From Loktanella sp. Alg231-35 (GTDB lineage Bacteria > Pseudomonadota > Alphaproteobacteria > Rhodobacterales > Rhodobacteraceae): a DNA stretch of 64,000 nt. The stretch spans positions 1 to 64,000 of the forward strand of contig NZ_FREV01000010.1 of assembly GCF_900143545.1 (NCBI RefSeq). The letters run 5' to 3'. The notes under the pieces were generated by a model. It was not told the origin of the DNA. It searched no databases and worked only from the letters and a program-made list of their open reading frames with translations. Shown here one piece after another: positions 31,718 through 41,209 of this stretch (positions are counted from its first letter, which is position 1; each line of letters starts with the position of its first letter). Both the position numbers and the translations under genes were made by a program.

Positions 31718-32720
31718 AGTTTAGAATGTGCCCCGGCTACAGTTCCAATTCGCATAATAGTAGTTATGTTAAATAAGTCAGCATTACTGACCTAAACTCT
31801 CTGAATCACTCTTATGTTAATTATTAATAAGTGTAGAGCATGATCCCCAATGGGTTCATCGCGCTTTGTAGTATAATTTTTGGTTGGTCGCGCAATATGA
31901 TTGGATATCCATTGGCTCAATTCATCTGTTTTTCTACTTACGAACCAAAGGAGAGTTCCAAGATTAACTCCTGAAGATCACCGAGCAGGACTTGGTCGGC
32001 ATCGTGCGTCAGAAGAATTACGTCCCTTAGAATGTCTGGTTTTGACCTTTCTGGTTCCAACAGTTTTGTCGTCGATAAACCCACACTGATGTGAATTGCT
32101 GATGTCCATTGTTGGTATTGGACTTCTTGAGGTGGTCGATAGCGGGCAGAAACATTGCGAGTGTCACCGCATCGGAAGTGATATCACATTACCTGCGAGC
32201 GGGTGGTCTCAGAGTAAATCGCTATGTACTCGGATACGAGCAGAGGTGGCGATCACGTCTGCCGCAACGGCAGTCCGAACAGCAGTTTCATTGTCAAGAA
32301 GGTCTGAGATTCAGCGTCGCAGGAACTCTTTTAAGGACCACGTTTGCTACTGGGAGGTGGCACTCAATCCATCTCTGGATCAAACCAGATCGACAGCGAC
32401 CCACGCTGCTTCAAGCTGTTATTGTAAGACGACCGGTTTGTGATCTTGCGCATCATTGCAGGTCAATCGTTCATGCCTTCCAGCTATCCTGCTGGCGTCG
32501 CAACATGAATTCCCTCGACCGATTTGTGCAACAATGCCAAACCGCCACTACAACATCCCCTCAGTGGTTGGACGGCAGCCTTGAACGGATCCGGATCACG
32601 GCATGAGGTTTGGGTTTGGGAATACTCCACCTTGCATTCGATCGAGTGCCTCTGTTGGCAGGCTGGGATCTCTTCATCATCTCAATGCTTTTGCGTCTGC
32701 TTGCCCGGTCTCAACTCCGG
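31718..32720. other. Kilobase without a convincing gene; possible decayed coding remnant on the minus strand
   Basis: The first 200 bases are A+T-rich. Plus-strand frames here are long but have poor, biased translations. On the minus strand a frame from about 32190 down to a TAA at 31938-31940 reads like a protein end (RDVILLTHDADQVLLGDL and LILELSFGS), without a start. I could not identify it. The stretch is probably the scar of past insertions between the defence patch and the catabolic island. Confidence 0.35.
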
Positions 32721-33608
32721 TCAAGAGGCGAACTTCTCTTTGATCCAGCCTTCAAATATCTTAACGGCAGAGTCGTGCGGCTTTGACTTCTGGCCTCTAA
32801 CAATAAAGTGGCTTTCCTCGATAGGGATGCGGTCTCCGACTATGGCGATGGTTCTGCCTGTATCTATGGCACTCTTAGCGAACCTTTCCAAAACCACTGC
32901 ATATCCGCCGCCAGCAGCGACGACATCCACTGCTGCTATGGTTGTATCCACTGCGACAGGTGAGGATGCGGTGGCATACTCTACATCGAGCGCCGCTAGA
33001 TACCTCAGCCACATGTCTTGAAAGCCCAATATCTGGATCTGTGGTCCTTGCAGAAGTTCTTTGCCAGAGAGTGTTGTCGCTCCGTTTTTGCTGCATGCAA
33101 TTGGAACGATGTGCTCATCTGAGATCTTTTCGAAAGGCGCATCGTTCCAGTCTCCTGTTCCCAGACGCAGCTCGAAATCGACTTGTTCACGACCTGCGGA
33201 CTCGGCCCAAATGCTTGAAATAAGCCGGATAGAGACATTGGGGTGATTGCAAGAGAACTCGGGCAATCGGTGTGCAAGGAACATCGTCGCGGTGGAAATC
33301 GGGACCCTAACGATCAGGTCCTGCGTCTGACTGGTTCCAAAGAGGCTAGTTGTCGACAGGTCAATATCACCCAACGCGCGGCGAATTGAGAACGCATAGG
33401 CTTGCCCGACTTCCGTCAGACTGAGATGGCGGGCTGCGCGAAAAAATAGGGGGCAACCTAGATGAGCCTCTAGGGAACGCACATGCAGACTTAGCGCCGA
33501 TTGGGTAATGCCAAGCTCTTGTGCGGCGACAGTAAAACTCAGATGCCGAGCAGCACATTCAAAAGAGCGCAGCCAGATGAGGTTGGGGGAGTTCTGCATA
33601 TCTAGCAC
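32721..33608 (-). CDS. LysR-family regulator (GcvA-like)
   Basis: A 295-residue regulator. Residues 10-70 are the winged helix-turn-helix (LRSFECAARHLSFTVAAQELGITQSALSLHVRSLE split by normal spacing), followed by a linker helix and the periplasmic-binding-protein-like effector domain. The WLRSFECAARHLSF pattern is the usual start of GcvA-type members. It is divergent from the beta-hydroxyacid dehydrogenase gene at 33731, with 122 bases between, which makes that gene its likely target. ATG 33599 is an alternative start. Confidence 0.88.
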   Translation of the reverse strand: MLDMQNSPNLIWLRSFECAARHLSFTVAAQELGITQSALSLHVRSLEAHLGCPLFFRAARHLSLTEVGQAYAFSIRRALGDIDLSTTSLFGTSQTQDLIVRVPISTATMFLAHRLPEFSCNHPNVSIRLISSIWAESAGREQVDFELRLGTGDWNDAPFEKISDEHIVPIACSKNGATTLSGKELLQGPQIQILGFQDMWLRYLAALDVEYATASSPVAVDTTIAAVDVVAAGGGYAVVLERFAKSAIDTGRTIAIVGDRIPIEESHFIVRGQKSKPHDSAVKIFEGWIKEKFAS

Positions 33609-33730
33609 CGAAAAATTTCGCTAATAAGCGCAATTATTATTCGTTTTACAGAGGGTAAACAACACTTATACGCTCTACGAAATTTCAACAAACTGGTCAT
33701 CGGATTGGTTTCAGCAAAGGATACGCGCAA

Positions 33731-34696
33731 GTGAAAGTTGGATTTATCGGCCTTGGAAACGTGGGCGGCAAGCTTAGTGGATCGCTGCTGCGCAATGGCA
33801 TTGATCTTACAGTGCATGACCTGAACCCGGATCTGGTTGCAGACTTCGTTAGCCGAGGTGCCAAACCGGCAGAAAGTCCAAGCCAACTGATGCGCGATTG
33901 TGACGCGGTGATCACCTGTCTGCCGTCGCCTGCGGCCTCGGATGCGGTGATGCAGCAGATGCTGCCCGAAGTAACCGACGGCAAGATCTGGATGGAGATG
34001 TCCACCACCGACGAAGAAGAGGTCAAGCGTCTCGGTGCGATGGTGATGAACGCGGGTGGTTCGGCTGTGGATTGCCCCGTGTCGGGCGGATGTCACCGGG
34101 CTGCGACTGGCAATATCTCGATCTTTGCCGGATGTGACCGCGCCACTTTCGAACAGATCGCGCCGTTCCTGAAAACCATGGGCCGCCGCATTCTGCACAC
34201 TGGGGAGCTGGGGTCTGCCTCCGTTCTGAAGGTTGTCACCAATTATCTGGCCACGGCTAATTTGGTGACCTGTTGCGAGGCGCTAGTGACGGCCAAGGCC
34301 GCGGGTATGGACCTGAACACCACTTATGAGGCGATGAAGATCAGCTCGGGCACCTCTTTCGTGCATGAAACTGAAAGCCAGGTGATCTTGAACGGGTCGC
34401 GCGATATCTCATTTACTATGGATCTGGTGAAGAAGGACGCAGGCCTCTTTCAACAGGTGGCCGACCGTCACAACGTGCCGCTGGAAATCTCACCCATGCT
34501 GGTACAGATCTTTGAAGACGGCATCGAGCGCTACGGCGAACGTTGCTATTCGCCCAACATCATCAAGCGTCTGGAAGAAGCCACCGGCCTCGATATACTT
34601 GCGCCCGGTTTCCCGGCGGAAATGCTCGATGATGAGCCAGAAGAACCCGGTTACGAGGTGATCCCGAAGGGGTCGCAATTGAAAGCAACGCAATAG
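33731..34696 (+). CDS. NAD(P)-dependent beta-hydroxyacid dehydrogenase (3-hydroxyisobutyrate dehydrogenase family)
   Basis: A 321-residue oxidoreductase. The Rossmann motif GFIGLGNVGG is at residues 4-13, the substrate-binding DCPVSGG lies near residue 115, and the catalytic Lys in SVLKVVTNYL is near residue 167. The family oxidises 3-hydroxyisobutyrate, tartronate semialdehyde, 4-hydroxybutyrate and similar acids. The specific substrate is unknown. GTG 33731 is used; AAGGA precedes it. The gene stands alone, with a divergent LysR, and the following 220 bases hold no gene. Confidence 0.85.
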   Translation: MKVGFIGLGNVGGKLSGSLLRNGIDLTVHDLNPDLVADFVSRGAKPAESPSQLMRDCDAVITCLPSPAASDAVMQQMLPEVTDGKIWMEMSTTDEEEVKRLGAMVMNAGGSAVDCPVSGGCHRAATGNISIFAGCDRATFEQIAPFLKTMGRRILHTGELGSASVLKVVTNYLATANLVTCCEALVTAKAAGMDLNTTYEAMKISSGTSFVHETESQVILNGSRDISFTMDLVKKDAGLFQQVADRHNVPLEISPMLVQIFEDGIERYGERCYSPNIIKRLEEATGLDILAPGFPAEMLDDEPEEPGYEVIPKGSQLKATQ

Positions 34697-34918
34697 GATC
34701 GGGACGCGACCGCCAATAACCGGATCTAGGCCGCAATCGCCCAAACCGTTGGCATCGACCATGATCTTGCCGGGGTGCGCGCAGGCGCTCCCAATATCTT
34801 TACCATCGCCGCCCGTTTCATGAGTAACCCGGTGTTTTCCAAAACGTCACGAAAACATCCAAACGTACCTCCACTCCGTCTGATCTGAGCCGGAAATCTT
34901 CTCGGGAAGGAACAGAGC

Positions 34919-35968
34919 ATGACCGCAACCGATACTCGAAACGAGCCCCCAAAAAAACCTGATCCCGGCCCGATGAGCCGCGAATGGTACTGGCATCCCG
35001 ATTTGCCGTTGAAATTCGCTCCTTACTGGCAGTGGCCCCTTGAACCTGCCGCGCTGGCAAAATGGGTATGGCAAAACTGGCTGCAATTCTCGGATCGTTC
35101 GATGTACGTGGCGCTGGCCTTTGTCGTGGCTTTCTGGCTGCAACCAGTTGGGTCGGAACAGGCCACGCTAGCTTTTCACTGGGTGTCTTGGGTGTTCATC
35201 CGCAACTGGGTGTTTTTGTTGATCGTGGCGGGCGGGCTGCACCATTGGTTTTACGGCATCGATGCGCAAGGCAAACTGCTGAAATACGATCCTCGCCCCT
35301 ATATGAAGCGCAAAAACGCACTGTACAAATTTGGCTATCAGACTTGGGACAACATCTATTATTCGATGGTCTTCGGCGCGACTTCCCTGTCGGTTTTCGA
35401 AGTCATCTTACGGCTTGCCTTCGCCAGTGAATTCGCCAGAACTCTGAGTTTCACGGCGCATCCAGTGTGGTTCGTGGTGCTTTTCCCGGTGCTCGCGCTC
35501 TGGCAAAGTTTCCACTTTTATGTCGTCCATCTTTTTCTGCATCAGCCCTTCATCTACAAGCATGTCCATGCCGTACATCACCGCAACGTAAATCCCGGGC
35601 CGTGGTCAGGAATGGCGATGCATCCGGTCGAAGCTCTTGGGTATACCTCTGCGATGCTTGTCCTGCTAATCCTGCCCGCGCACCCTGTTCATATGCTGTT
35701 TCTGGCCTATTGGCTGATGCTTGGCGCAGCCTCATCACATTCTGGCTATGAAGCACTTTGGGCCAAAGATCGTCAGGCTTTGCTATTGGGAGCGTTCTTT
35801 CATCAGCTGCACCACCGATATTACGAATGCAATTATGGCAATGCGGAAATGCCCTGGGACAAGTGGTTCGGCACGTATCACGATGGATCCGAAGCGGCGA
35901 CACGCATCACCCGTGACCGCAAACGCCAGATGCACGCGCAGGGCCAGGCGCGCAAATCAAAACAATGA
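34919..35968 (+). CDS. Sterol desaturase / fatty-acid hydroxylase family membrane protein
   Basis: A 349-residue integral membrane di-iron protein. Several hydrophobic segments (about residues 60-80, 92-108, 150-190, 235-262) flank the His boxes HLFLHQPFIYKHVHAVHHR near residues 204-222 and HQLHHRYYECNYGN near residue 297. These ligand sets are typical for C-4 sterol and carotenoid hydroxylases and bacterial relatives. GGAAGGA precedes ATG 34919. Reaction and substrate are unknown; the catabolic surroundings might mean a membrane-bound hydroxylation of a lipid-like compound. Confidence 0.8.
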   Translation: MTATDTRNEPPKKPDPGPMSREWYWHPDLPLKFAPYWQWPLEPAALAKWVWQNWLQFSDRSMYVALAFVVAFWLQPVGSEQATLAFHWVSWVFIRNWVFLLIVAGGLHHWFYGIDAQGKLLKYDPRPYMKRKNALYKFGYQTWDNIYYSMVFGATSLSVFEVILRLAFASEFARTLSFTAHPVWFVVLFPVLALWQSFHFYVVHLFLHQPFIYKHVHAVHHRNVNPGPWSGMAMHPVEALGYTSAMLVLLILPAHPVHMLFLAYWLMLGAASSHSGYEALWAKDRQALLLGAFFHQLHHRYYECNYGNAEMPWDKWFGTYHDGSEAATRITRDRKRQMHAQGQARKSKQ

Positions 35969-36027
35969 TGAGCAAGTTGGATTGCAGTTTCTAACGGAAA
36001 GAAGACCACGTTGAAATGGAAGCTTTT

Positions 36028-36945
36028 CTACGAAACAACACTGCGCATGTTATCGTTTGATCTGCACACACGATATATGTGTTCGACCAACTTCTTCTCG
36101 AACAGCTCTGCCACTTTCCTGGGTCGCTGATGCTTTGGAATTAGCAATCCGAATGTCATCCACCTTTCGGGTTCTATTGGAACGCCAACCACTCGATCTC
36201 CGAACGAGTTGGCGACCATTTCATCGGCGATTGTGACACCAGCTCCTTCCGCTACCAAGGCACAGGCGAGTTCGGAAGATGAAACCTCATGCGTCACCTC
36301 GGGCATGACGCCAGCCGAATTAAACGTATCATCAAGCTGATCCCGCAGCAGCAAACCCTGCATCAGACGAATGATCGTTTCGTGGGAGAGTTGACCAGCG
36401 GTAATCGATGTTTCGTGCGCAAGCGGATGACCGGCGGGCAAGATCGCGAGCGCACGCACACGCACAAGCGGGATCGTTTTGATGTCAGGATGACTAACTG
36501 GTAAGGCGGCAATCCCGATATCGTATTCTCTCCCGGCCAACCATTTCCCGGCCTCCCGTCGTGCTCGAACGTCCAAGGTTACGCTCACTTCAGAGTTCTC
36601 TTGTGTAAACAGCGCCACAGCGGGTGCGGAAAGAAATTGGGCGATCCGAGGCATGGTCACAATCCGAAGGCTCTCAGTACGTCCTGCGCGAATTTCAGAG
36701 GTAATGCGCGGAATTTCGTCTAGATTATCCAGAATGCGCCCCGCTTCGCGATAGAAAGCCACACCTTCTGTGGTTGGTGTCAGGCTTCGCCCAGATCGAT
36801 CGAACAATTGAAGCCTAATCTCGGCTTCTAGGCCGCTGATTAATCTGCTGATGGCTGGTTGGCTCAGATGCATCACTTCTGATGCCGCGGCCACAGAACC
36901 TTCGGAAAACACTAATCTGAATGCCTTCAGCGCCTTGATGTTCAC
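36028..36945 (-). CDS. LysR-family regulator of the adjacent TTT transporter
   Basis: A 305-residue regulator with an N-terminal helix-turn-helix (VAAASEVMHLSQPAISRLISG near residues 17-37) and an effector-binding domain. It is divergent from tctC, with 104 bases between, and a TTCA-N7-TGAA dyad lies in that gap. The usual role is to sense the transported acid and activate tctCBA. Downstream on the minus strand, 60 bases separate it from the convergent desaturase gene. Confidence 0.88.
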   Translation of the reverse strand: MNIKALKAFRLVFSEGSVAAASEVMHLSQPAISRLISGLEAEIRLQLFDRSGRSLTPTTEGVAFYREAGRILDNLDEIPRITSEIRAGRTESLRIVTMPRIAQFLSAPAVALFTQENSEVSVTLDVRARREAGKWLAGREYDIGIAALPVSHPDIKTIPLVRVRALAILPAGHPLAHETSITAGQLSHETIIRLMQGLLLRDQLDDTFNSAGVMPEVTHEVSSSELACALVAEGAGVTIADEMVANSFGDRVVGVPIEPERWMTFGLLIPKHQRPRKVAELFEKKLVEHIYRVCRSNDNMRSVVS

Positions 36946-37003
36946 AATATGACTCTTTCGAATTTGGCATGATTAAATGCTATGTTTGCAGTTTTGACAA
37001 GTC

Positions 37004-37020
37004 ATTCAGATGCTATGAAT
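37004..37020. promoter_or_regulatory. LysR-type box before tctC
   Basis: ATTCA-N7-TGAAT fits the LysR consensus T-N11-A and lies 30 bases before the tctC ATG, in the divergent promoter shared with the LysR gene at 36028-36945. Confidence 0.5.
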
Positions 37021-37049
37021 AGGACAGAAAATCAACGGAGGAGCAAAAA

Positions 37050-38003
37050 ATGAAACGCAGAACATTTATTGGAACAGCTGCTGCGGCGCTCGCCGCCAGC
37101 ACAACCGCAACCTTTGCAGCAGAATGGCCGAGGCGCCCAATCAACTTAGTGGTGCCTTACAAGGCTGGTGGAGGCACGGACGCCTATGCGCGGGCGATCT
37201 CTGCAGCAGCAGAAGGCATTCTAGACGTGCCAGTGGTCGTTGTGAACAGACCAGGTTCCGGTGGCCTGAACGGCGCAAACTCAGTGGTCGGGGCACGGCC
37301 CGACGGCTACACCATGATGATGACATCAGGTGGGTCGTTCCTGCTGTCCACAATGACACGGGACACAGACATCGACGCGCTTGAGAGCTTTGAGGTTGTC
37401 GCCCAAGTCGGCCAACTTCGCACGTCGCTTATGGTACCGAAGAACAGCCCCTATCAATCGGTTCAGGATGTCATCGATGCAGCCAAGGCAAACCCCGGTT
37501 CGCTTCGCTGGGCGCATTCCGGGCGCGGTGGGTTCCATCACGTCGGCGGCCTGGGCTTTCTGGCCAACAATGACATCCAAGCGCAGGACGTTCCGTTCAA
37601 AGGCGGCGGCCCAACCCGTGCAGCCCTGATTGGAGAACAGGCCGATTTCGGGTTCCTCGGCGTACAACAGCTGCGCGGCTTTGAAGAGCAGTTGCGCGCA
37701 CTAGCGGTTAACAGTGCTGATCGCGACACGATCATGGCAGACGTCCCATCGTTTGGCGAATTGGGCATTCCCTTTGCGGCTGTTTCGTCACCTGTGATCG
37801 TCTTTGCCCCAAAAGGAACGCCGGCCGAAGTGGTTTCCGGCATGGAAGCCGCGCTGTCAGAGATTGCTGCCAAACCTGAATTTGCAGAACTTTTGGCAGA
37901 ACGCGGTACCGGTCCGGTTTATGCCTCTGGCGCAGATGCAATGGCTGGTCTTGCGGCAATGAAGGCGGATGCGGCACCCTTGGTTCAGAGTTTGACCAAC
38001 TAA
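37050..38003 (+). CDS. tctC: TctC/Bug-type periplasmic carboxylate-binding protein
   Basis: A 317-residue solute-binding protein with a signal peptide (MKRRTFIGTAAAALAASTTA, cut near TFAA; the two Arg suggest Tat or Sec export). The Bug fold shows NLVVPYKAGGGTDAYARAI, RPGSGGLNGANSV and a WAHSGRGGFHHV block. These proteins deliver citrate, aromatic acids or other carboxylates to the TctAB permease. GGAGGAG precedes the ATG. It starts a tctC-tctB-tctA-lyase operon. Confidence 0.9.
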   Translation: MKRRTFIGTAAAALAASTTATFAAEWPRRPINLVVPYKAGGGTDAYARAISAAAEGILDVPVVVVNRPGSGGLNGANSVVGARPDGYTMMMTSGGSFLLSTMTRDTDIDALESFEVVAQVGQLRTSLMVPKNSPYQSVQDVIDAAKANPGSLRWAHSGRGGFHHVGGLGFLANNDIQAQDVPFKGGGPTRAALIGEQADFGFLGVQQLRGFEEQLRALAVNSADRDTIMADVPSFGELGIPFAAVSSPVIVFAPKGTPAEVVSGMEAALSEIAAKPEFAELLAERGTGPVYASGADAMAGLAAMKADAAPLVQSLTN

Positions 38004-38013
38004 TATGAACGTC

Positions 38014-38043
38014 GTCCGGGTCAGCGAGAACTCTGACCCGGAC
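38014..38043 (+). other. Stem-loop between tctC and tctB
   Basis: Perfect 10-bp arms GTCCGGGTCA and TGACCCGGAC lie right after the tctC stop. With only TTTT soon after, it probably stabilises the tctC mRNA end or partly stops transcription, giving more binding protein than permease. It also shows that the ATG at 38005 is not the tctB start. Confidence 0.7.
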
Positions 38044-38076
38044 AACCTTTTAAGCGAATTCGAAAGGGAGACTGGC

Positions 38077-38547
38077 ATGGAAAGGCAAGCAGAAGGCATC
38101 GTTCTTGCCATATTAGCCATTTTGGCGATTTGGGGCGCGTGGCAGGTTCCGGGCGCGAGTCCGGGAGACACCTGGGCGGGTATCGTTCCATTTTCCACTT
38201 CGGTTGCATTGCTTGTGCTGTCGAGCTTGATGATCTTGTCGTCGATACGTGCATCCTCGACGGGACGCGAGATGGCGGGGTCGGAAAGCCATGGCACTGT
38301 TGATATACTGATCCTTTTCGCAATAGCGATGATCTATCAGCAATCATTCCGGTGGTTCGGCTACGTCCTGCCTACCGCAATCGTCGCGCCTGTCGTCCTC
38401 TACATATTTGGCGTTCGCAGCTGGGTCGGGCTGGCAGTGTCCGTCGTCCTTTGCCCACTCATCTTTCACATTCTCTTTTTCGTGCTTCTCGGCGTCTTTC
38501 CTCCTTATGGCGAAGTGTTCGATCTGCTCGACTGGCTTCAGGGGTAA
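38077..38547 (+). CDS. tctB: TctB-type small membrane subunit
   Basis: A 156-residue membrane protein with four hydrophobic segments (starting at residues 6, 40, 75 and 110), as in TctB subunits of tripartite tricarboxylate transporters. ATG 38077 has GAAAGGGAG upstream. The longer frame from 38005 runs through the intergenic stem-loop and is rejected. It is followed 5 bases later by tctA. Confidence 0.85.
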   Translation: MERQAEGIVLAILAILAIWGAWQVPGASPGDTWAGIVPFSTSVALLVLSSLMILSSIRASSTGREMAGSESHGTVDILILFAIAMIYQQSFRWFGYVLPTAIVAPVVLYIFGVRSWVGLAVSVVLCPLIFHILFFVLLGVFPPYGEVFDLLDWLQG

Positions 38548-38552
38548 CTCAA

Positions 38553-40067
38553 ATGGAAATCTTTCCCGCTCTGCTATCTGTCATCACTGACCCAACACTT
38601 TTGTTCGCAATCGTTCTGGCCGCCGCTGTCGGCATGATTGTCGGCGCAACGCCGGGGCTGACCGCCTCTGCGGCAATTGCGATGTTGCTGCCGATCACCT
38701 TCTACATGCCGCCTCTTTTTGCTCTCGCCTTTCTCTACGTCATTGGAAAGTCGGGGCGTTATGGTGGATCAGTGGCGGCCATCCTGTTCAATACACCCGG
38801 CACGGCAGCAAGTGCGGCGACCCAAATTGACGGCTATCCGTTGGCACGCGCCGGCAAAGCCGGAAAAGCAATGAAGGTTGCAACGATCTCGTCCGTAATC
38901 GGTGACTTGATGGGTGACATCATGTTGGTGGTCGGCGTTGGGTTCATCGCGTCCATTGCGTTGAAGCTTGGACCGCCCGAGACATTCGCGATCTATTTTG
39001 CTGCGTTTGTGGTGATTGGGTCGGTGATTGGGAAGTCCATTGTCAAAGGTTTGGCCTCAGCCTTGCTAGGCATTCTTGTAGCGATGGTAGGCCTTGATCC
39101 GATTTCAAGCGAAGAACGCTACACGTTCGGTTCGTTCGATCTATCCAACGGCATTGGTTTGGTGCCGCTTATGATCGGTGTTTTTGTGCTGGGCGAAGTG
39201 TTTGCGCAGCTTGAGGAACGTAAAAAGACAAAGGGTGAAATCAAGGAGAATGCCATCGATCCGACTGGGCACTCATTGACCTATGAAGAATACAAACCCT
39301 GTATTCCTCATGCTGTCCGTGGCGGGTTTATCGGTGCCGGGATCGGTGTATTGCCCGGCCTTGGGTCAGCAATCGCCGCGTTCATATCCTACGGTGAAGG
39401 CAAGCGACGCGCAAAAAATCCCGAACAATGGGGCAAAGGCGCACTTGAAGGTGTTGCCGCACCTGAGGCCGCAAACAACGCTGTATCGGGGCCTTCGATG
39501 GCGCCACTTCTTACGCTGGGTATTCCGGGCTCCACCATTGGTGCAATCCTGCTGGGCGTGTTTCTGATCCACGGCATTCAGGTCGGTCCGACCTTGTTTC
39601 TGACGGACAAGGAACTGGTCTATCAACTGTTTGCATGCGGCATGCTGGGCATCGTGGCTTATGGCGTCATTGGTTACTTCGGCGCCACTCAAGTCGCCCG
39701 ACTGATCCTGAAAGTACCGGTCAATGTGCTTTATCCGTTGATCTTCCTGACGGCTTTTATTGCGTCATACTCCGCCAGAGGATCCATGTTCGATGTGACC
39801 GTGATGACCGTCGCCGGGTTCGTAGGATGGCTGATGCGCAAGTATGACTTCAATGTTGCGGCTTTCGTAATTTCCTTCGTGCTTGCAAAGGGGGCAGAAG
39901 AAACGTTCCGCCAATCACTGCTGATGTCTGACGGCGGCGCCCTGATATTTGTCGAACGTCCTATTGCAGCTTCCTTCATTCTGCTTGGGTTGGCAGCCAT
40001 GGGCTTCCGTATCCGATCGATCATGAAAGAGCGCCGCCTCGCCGAAGGAGGATTGGGGGATGCTTAA
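38553..40067 (+). CDS. tctA: TctA-type permease subunit
   Basis: A 504-residue polytopic permease of the TTT family. It shows the conserved N-terminal GATPGLTASAAIAMLLPITFYMP motif, the YGGSVAAILFNTPGTAASAAT motif and about eleven membrane segments, with a second repeat around GVLPGLGSAIAAFISYGEGKR. ATG 38553 is directly behind tctB. The sequences before it in the longer frame are tctB read in another frame. It overlaps the lyase gene by 8 bases. Confidence 0.92.
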   Translation: MEIFPALLSVITDPTLLFAIVLAAAVGMIVGATPGLTASAAIAMLLPITFYMPPLFALAFLYVIGKSGRYGGSVAAILFNTPGTAASAATQIDGYPLARAGKAGKAMKVATISSVIGDLMGDIMLVVGVGFIASIALKLGPPETFAIYFAAFVVIGSVIGKSIVKGLASALLGILVAMVGLDPISSEERYTFGSFDLSNGIGLVPLMIGVFVLGEVFAQLEERKKTKGEIKENAIDPTGHSLTYEEYKPCIPHAVRGGFIGAGIGVLPGLGSAIAAFISYGEGKRRAKNPEQWGKGALEGVAAPEAANNAVSGPSMAPLLTLGIPGSTIGAILLGVFLIHGIQVGPTLFLTDKELVYQLFACGMLGIVAYGVIGYFGATQVARLILKVPVNVLYPLIFLTAFIASYSARGSMFDVTVMTVAGFVGWLMRKYDFNVAAFVISFVLAKGAEETFRQSLLMSDGGALIFVERPIAASFILLGLAAMGFRIRSIMKERRLAEGGLGDA

Positions 40068-41196
40068 TTCTCACGTCTATCGCGACTGTTACTCCTCTTC
40101 CGAGATGCGAACCGTCTGGTCAGAGCAAGCGACGATTTCGGCATGGCTTAAGGTCGAACAAGTTCTCGCCCGATGTCAGGCCGACCTTGGTCTGATACCA
40201 AAAGAGGCAGCTTCGATGATCGAAGCAATCAGCATTGCGGATCTGGACGTTGACGGGCTGGCATCAGAGATGGCTCTCGTCGGACGCCCGATTGTTGGGT
40301 TGGTCAAACAGCTTCGATCTCTTGTTCCGGAGCATGGGTGCCACGTGCATCACAACTCAACTACGCAAGACATTATGGACACTGCAGTTGCCATGCAGAT
40401 GAAACATAGCGTCGATTGCATCCGGGCCGGAACGGATCGGCTGATAACTCAATTGAAGGCGCACATCGCGTTCCATTCATCAACGACAATGATGGGCAGA
40501 ACCAACGGCCAACACGCTTTCCCAATTCGGCTGGCTACGAAATTGCAGGTTTGGCAATCAGAGCTGGAGCGGCGTAGCGACGCTTTGGACTTTTCTGCGT
40601 CCAGAGGCCTGAATGTCCAGATCGGGGGGCCGTTAGGTGATTTTCGTGGTTACGAAGAGGGCGTGGGCGAGACTGTTAGGGCTGCTGTTGCAACGAGGAT
40701 TGGACTGGGAGTCATCGAGCCGCATTGGCAAAGCGCACGCGATGGTGTCGCCGAAATCCTGACCTCGCTGGGCCTGCTTTGTGCGACCCTTTGTAAGATT
40801 GGCCACAACGTGAACCTCTTGTCGTCGTCGGACATTGCCGAGGTGTCCGAAGGGCATATGAACGGAAAAGGCGCGTCATCTTCGATGCACCACAAGCGCA
40901 ATCAAAGAGCGTCCGAGTTTTTGGAAGCAGTTGCACGACTTGGGCGTCAACGGTCTGAACAAATCGGTGAATTTACTCTGCATCAACATGAGCGTTCAGG
41001 AGGCGCGTGGATCGGTGAATGGGTCGTCGTGCCCGAAGCCTTCTTGCTGACATCCGGTGCCGTAAATTGGGCAGAGGCCCTTTTTGCAGACATCACATTT
41101 CAAACCGACCAAATGCAGGGTCGCGCGAAGAAAATTACGGGGTTGAGTGGTGCAAAGGCTGCAGCAATCAGCCCGAGCACAGCAGTGGTGAAATAA
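40060..41196 (+). CDS. Lyase of the fumarase/aspartase superfamily
   Basis: A 378-residue class II lyase. The superfamily signature loop is GASSSMHHKRNQ near residue 267; typical members have GSSxMPxKxNP, so the Met-His-His variant is notable. Other conserved parts are HHNSTTQDIMDT near residue 104 and MMGRTNGQHAFP near residue 147. It groups loosely with adenylosuccinate lyase, 3-carboxymuconate cycloisomerase and EDDS-lyase-like enzymes. GAAGGAGG precedes ATG 40060. Being in the operon with a TTT importer, it most likely acts on the imported carboxylate by elimination (fumarate release) or cyclisation. Confidence 0.75.
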   Translation: MLNSHVYRDCYSSSEMRTVWSEQATISAWLKVEQVLARCQADLGLIPKEAASMIEAISIADLDVDGLASEMALVGRPIVGLVKQLRSLVPEHGCHVHHNSTTQDIMDTAVAMQMKHSVDCIRAGTDRLITQLKAHIAFHSSTTMMGRTNGQHAFPIRLATKLQVWQSELERRSDALDFSASRGLNVQIGGPLGDFRGYEEGVGETVRAAVATRIGLGVIEPHWQSARDGVAEILTSLGLLCATLCKIGHNVNLLSSSDIAEVSEGHMNGKGASSSMHHKRNQRASEFLEAVARLGRQRSEQIGEFTLHQHERSGGAWIGEWVVVPEAFLLTSGAVNWAEALFADITFQTDQMQGRAKKITGLSGAKAAAISPSTAVVK

Positions 41197-41209
41197 TTGA
41201 TTGTCATTA

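Noticed and set aside
32109-32606. 165-codon plus-strand frame in the gene-poor kilobase
   Set aside because: Composition is Arg/Gln/Ser-rich with no domain pattern or good ribosome site; the minus strand looks more protein-like.
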